Shown here piece after piece: positions 23,755 through 24,965 of a DNA stretch of 24,965 nt. The stretch is from Pseudomonadota bacterium (GTDB taxonomy: Bacteria > Pseudomonadota > Alphaproteobacteria > Rhizobiales > Hyphomicrobiaceae), in contig JAEYPL010000095.1 in the NCBI GenBank assembly GCA_023410905.1, positions 1 through 24,965 of the forward strand. The letters are read 5' to 3'. The position numbers were made by a program, and so were the translations under genes. Position 1 is the first letter of the stretch; each line of letters opens with the position of its first letter. A model generated the notes under the pieces. It had not been told where the DNA came from and ran no database searches. It saw only the letters and a list, made by a program, of their open reading frames with translations.

Positions 23755-24927
23755 TTACCGTACCTCTCGTGTGCCAACGATGCGCAGGCCGTAGCCCTCG
23801 ATGCCGACGTAGCGCGAGCGCGGCACGTTGGTCAGCAGTTCCATATCCGTGACGCCAAGATCGCGGAGGATCTGGGCGCCGATGCCGATTTCCACGCGGC
23901 GGCGCTCGGCGCGCGCCTGCGGCGTCTTGGGTTGCTCGCGCTCGGCGAGCCACGTGGACAGCGAGCGTGGTCTCAGATCGCGAATGAGCACGATGGCGCC
24001 ACGGCCTTCCGCAGCGATCATCTGCATGCATTTCTGCAGGAAGGCGTCGGGCCGGTTGGGAACACCGATGCCGAGAAGGTCGGCCGGCATATTGACGGCG
24101 TGCACGCGCACGAGCACGGGCTCAGGGCCGCTCAGATCGCCGCGCACGAGCACCAGATGCTCGACCGGATCGACCGTCGTCTCGTAGACGTGCAGGTCGA
24201 AGGTGCCGCCGAACGTGCTCTCGACCTTGCGCGAGGCCGTGCGGTTAACGATGCGATCGTTCTGCAGGCGATAGGCGATCAGGTCCTCGATGGTGCCGAT
24301 CTTGAGGCCGTGGCGCTGCGCGAACGAGACGAGGTCCGGCAACCGGGCCATGGTGCCGTCGTCGTTCATGATCTCGCAGATGACGCCGGCCGGGAGCAGG
24401 CCGGCCATGCGCGCGAGATCGACAGAGGCTTCCGTGTGACCGGCGCGGACGAGTACGCCGCCTTCGCGCGCGACGAGCGGGAAAACATGGCCCGGCGAGA
24501 CGATGTCGTCATGCGTCTTGTTCGGGTCGATCGCTGTCGCGATGGTCAGCGCGCGGTCGTGTGCCGAGATGCCGGTCGCGATGCCTTCCTTGGCTTCGAT
24601 CGATACGGTGAAGGCCGTGCGGTTGCGCGCGCCGTTGTTGCGCGTCATGAGTTCGAGGCGAAGCTGCTGGGCGCGCTGCTCCGTCATCGAGAGACAGATG
24701 AGGCCGCGGCCGTGCTTGGCCATGAAATTGATCGTGTCCGGTGTCGCCATCTGCGCCGGGATGACGAGGTCGCCCTCGTTCTCGCGATCCTCGGCATCGA
24801 CGAGGATGACCATGCGGCCGTTGCGCAGGTCGTCGAGGATATCCGCGATCGGCGAAACGATGCCCTTCCCCTCGGAGTAGGCGACGCGCGCGAGATCGGC
24901 GAGTTCGTTGTTCGGGCCGTTCGTCAC
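23755..24927 (-). CDS. ribBX: 3,4-dihydroxy-2-butanone 4-phosphate synthase with degenerate GTP cyclohydrolase II domain (RibBX type)
   Basis: A 390-residue RibBA-length protein. The N-terminal domain (about 25-220) is a normal DHBP synthase: VDAEDRENEGDLVIPAQM (43-60), KHGRGLICLSM (71-81), HDIVSPGHVFPL (139-150, with one extra D), RAGHTEASVDLARMAG (161-176), CEIMNDDG. It makes the four-carbon precursor used by RibH from ribulose-5-phosphate. The C-terminal domain (about 235-390) has the GTP cyclohydrolase II fold pattern (VRVHAVNM, IAAEGRGAIVLIRD, LGVTDMELLTNVP) but lacks all three zinc cysteines of the CLTGD..SLRCDCG motif (PADLLGIGVPN instead) and the EGR.IGL loop. A separate functional RibA is expected elsewhere. 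GTG 24927 overlaps the ribE stop as GTGA. Confidence 0.92.
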   Translation of the reverse strand: MTNGPNNELADLARVAYSEGKGIVSPIADILDDLRNGRMVILVDAEDRENEGDLVIPAQMATPDTINFMAKHGRGLICLSMTEQRAQQLRLELMTRNNGARNRTAFTVSIEAKEGIATGISAHDRALTIATAIDPNKTHDDIVSPGHVFPLVAREGGVLVRAGHTEASVDLARMAGLLPAGVICEIMNDDGTMARLPDLVSFAQRHGLKIGTIEDLIAYRLQNDRIVNRTASRKVESTFGGTFDLHVYETTVDPVEHLVLVRGDLSGPEPVLVRVHAVNMPADLLGIGVPNRPDAFLQKCMQMIAAEGRGAIVLIRDLRPRSLSTWLAEREQPKTPQARAERRRVEIGIGAQILRDLGVTDMELLTNVPRSRYVGIEGYGLRIVGTREVR

Positions 24928-24965
24928 CGGCGCATCTCCAGAAGGCGCGCGACATAGCGCGCGAG
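24924..24965 (-). CDS. ribE: Riboflavin synthase alpha chain, C-terminal end (partial)
   Basis: The last 13 codons and TGA of a gene that runs off the right edge. The peptide LARYVARLLEMRR matches the ARYVARLLE ending I remember for alphaproteobacterial riboflavin synthases. Its TGA (24926-24924) shares two bases with the ribBX GTG (24927-24925), a GTGA overlap, which supports both reading frames. The gene order ribE-ribB-ribH-nusB also fits. Only the tail is visible, so the product call rests on this short match and on context. Confidence 0.7.
   Translation of the reverse strand, partial: LARYVARLLEMRR

Noticed and set aside
23932..24957. 341-codon plus-strand ORF opposite ribBX
   Set aside because: The minus strand carries DHBP synthase motifs; the plus-strand product is charged and repetitive with no domain.

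Overview
The window is GC-rich chromosomal DNA with long shadow ORFs on both strands. It looks like an alphaproteobacterium, probably Hyphomicrobiales. Supporting signs are a Tad pilus pair (TadB, TadC), a riboflavin/nusB cluster ordered ribE-ribBX-ribH-nusB, a RibBA homologue whose GTP cyclohydrolase II half has lost its zinc cysteines (the RibBX form known from rhizobia), and many GTG starts. No rRNA, tRNA, transposase, integrase, CRISPR array or transcription-factor gene was found. No gene-free stretch exceeds about 180 bases.

Layout. 1-1611 (+): the 3' part of tadB and complete tadC, the end of a tad locus. 1708-4902 (+): aerobic glycerol-3-phosphate dehydrogenase (glpD) and an M81/MlrC-family metallopeptidase. 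5067-12610 (+): a tight seven-gene catabolic block with two acyl-CoA dehydrogenase-type proteins, an ADP-forming acyl-CoA synthetase, a crotonase-fold protein, and an SDR / carboxymuconolactone-decarboxylase-like / SDR trio. 12790-18587 (+): a complete peptide/nickel-type ABC importer (binding protein, two permeases, two ATPases) with strong hairpins before and after the binding-protein gene. 18688-22008 (-): a class I CPD photolyase preceded by an exported TPR protein. 22149-24965 (-): a GST-like protein, nusB, ribH, ribBX and the last 13 codons of ribE.

The most interesting part is 3370-18587. All genes lie on one strand and read like an uptake-and-activation system for an unidentified carboxylic acid, possibly released from a peptide or amide. 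The parts would be an ABC importer, a possible amide or peptide hydrolase, CoA ligation by an ADP-forming synthetase, alpha,beta-desaturation by a two-subunit dehydrogenase in which only one subunit keeps a catalytic glutamate, a crotonase lacking both standard glutamates, and two NAD-type SDRs of one subfamily. There is no thiolase and no classical 3-hydroxyacyl-CoA dehydrogenase, so this is not an ordinary beta-oxidation operon. The substrate cannot be read from the sequence.

The minus-strand flavin cluster is tightly coupled: ribE/ribBX share GTGA, ribBX and ribH are 5 nt apart, and ribH/nusB share ATGA. The gst-like gene follows nusB after 27 nt. All functions are inferred from remembered family motifs; no database search was run.
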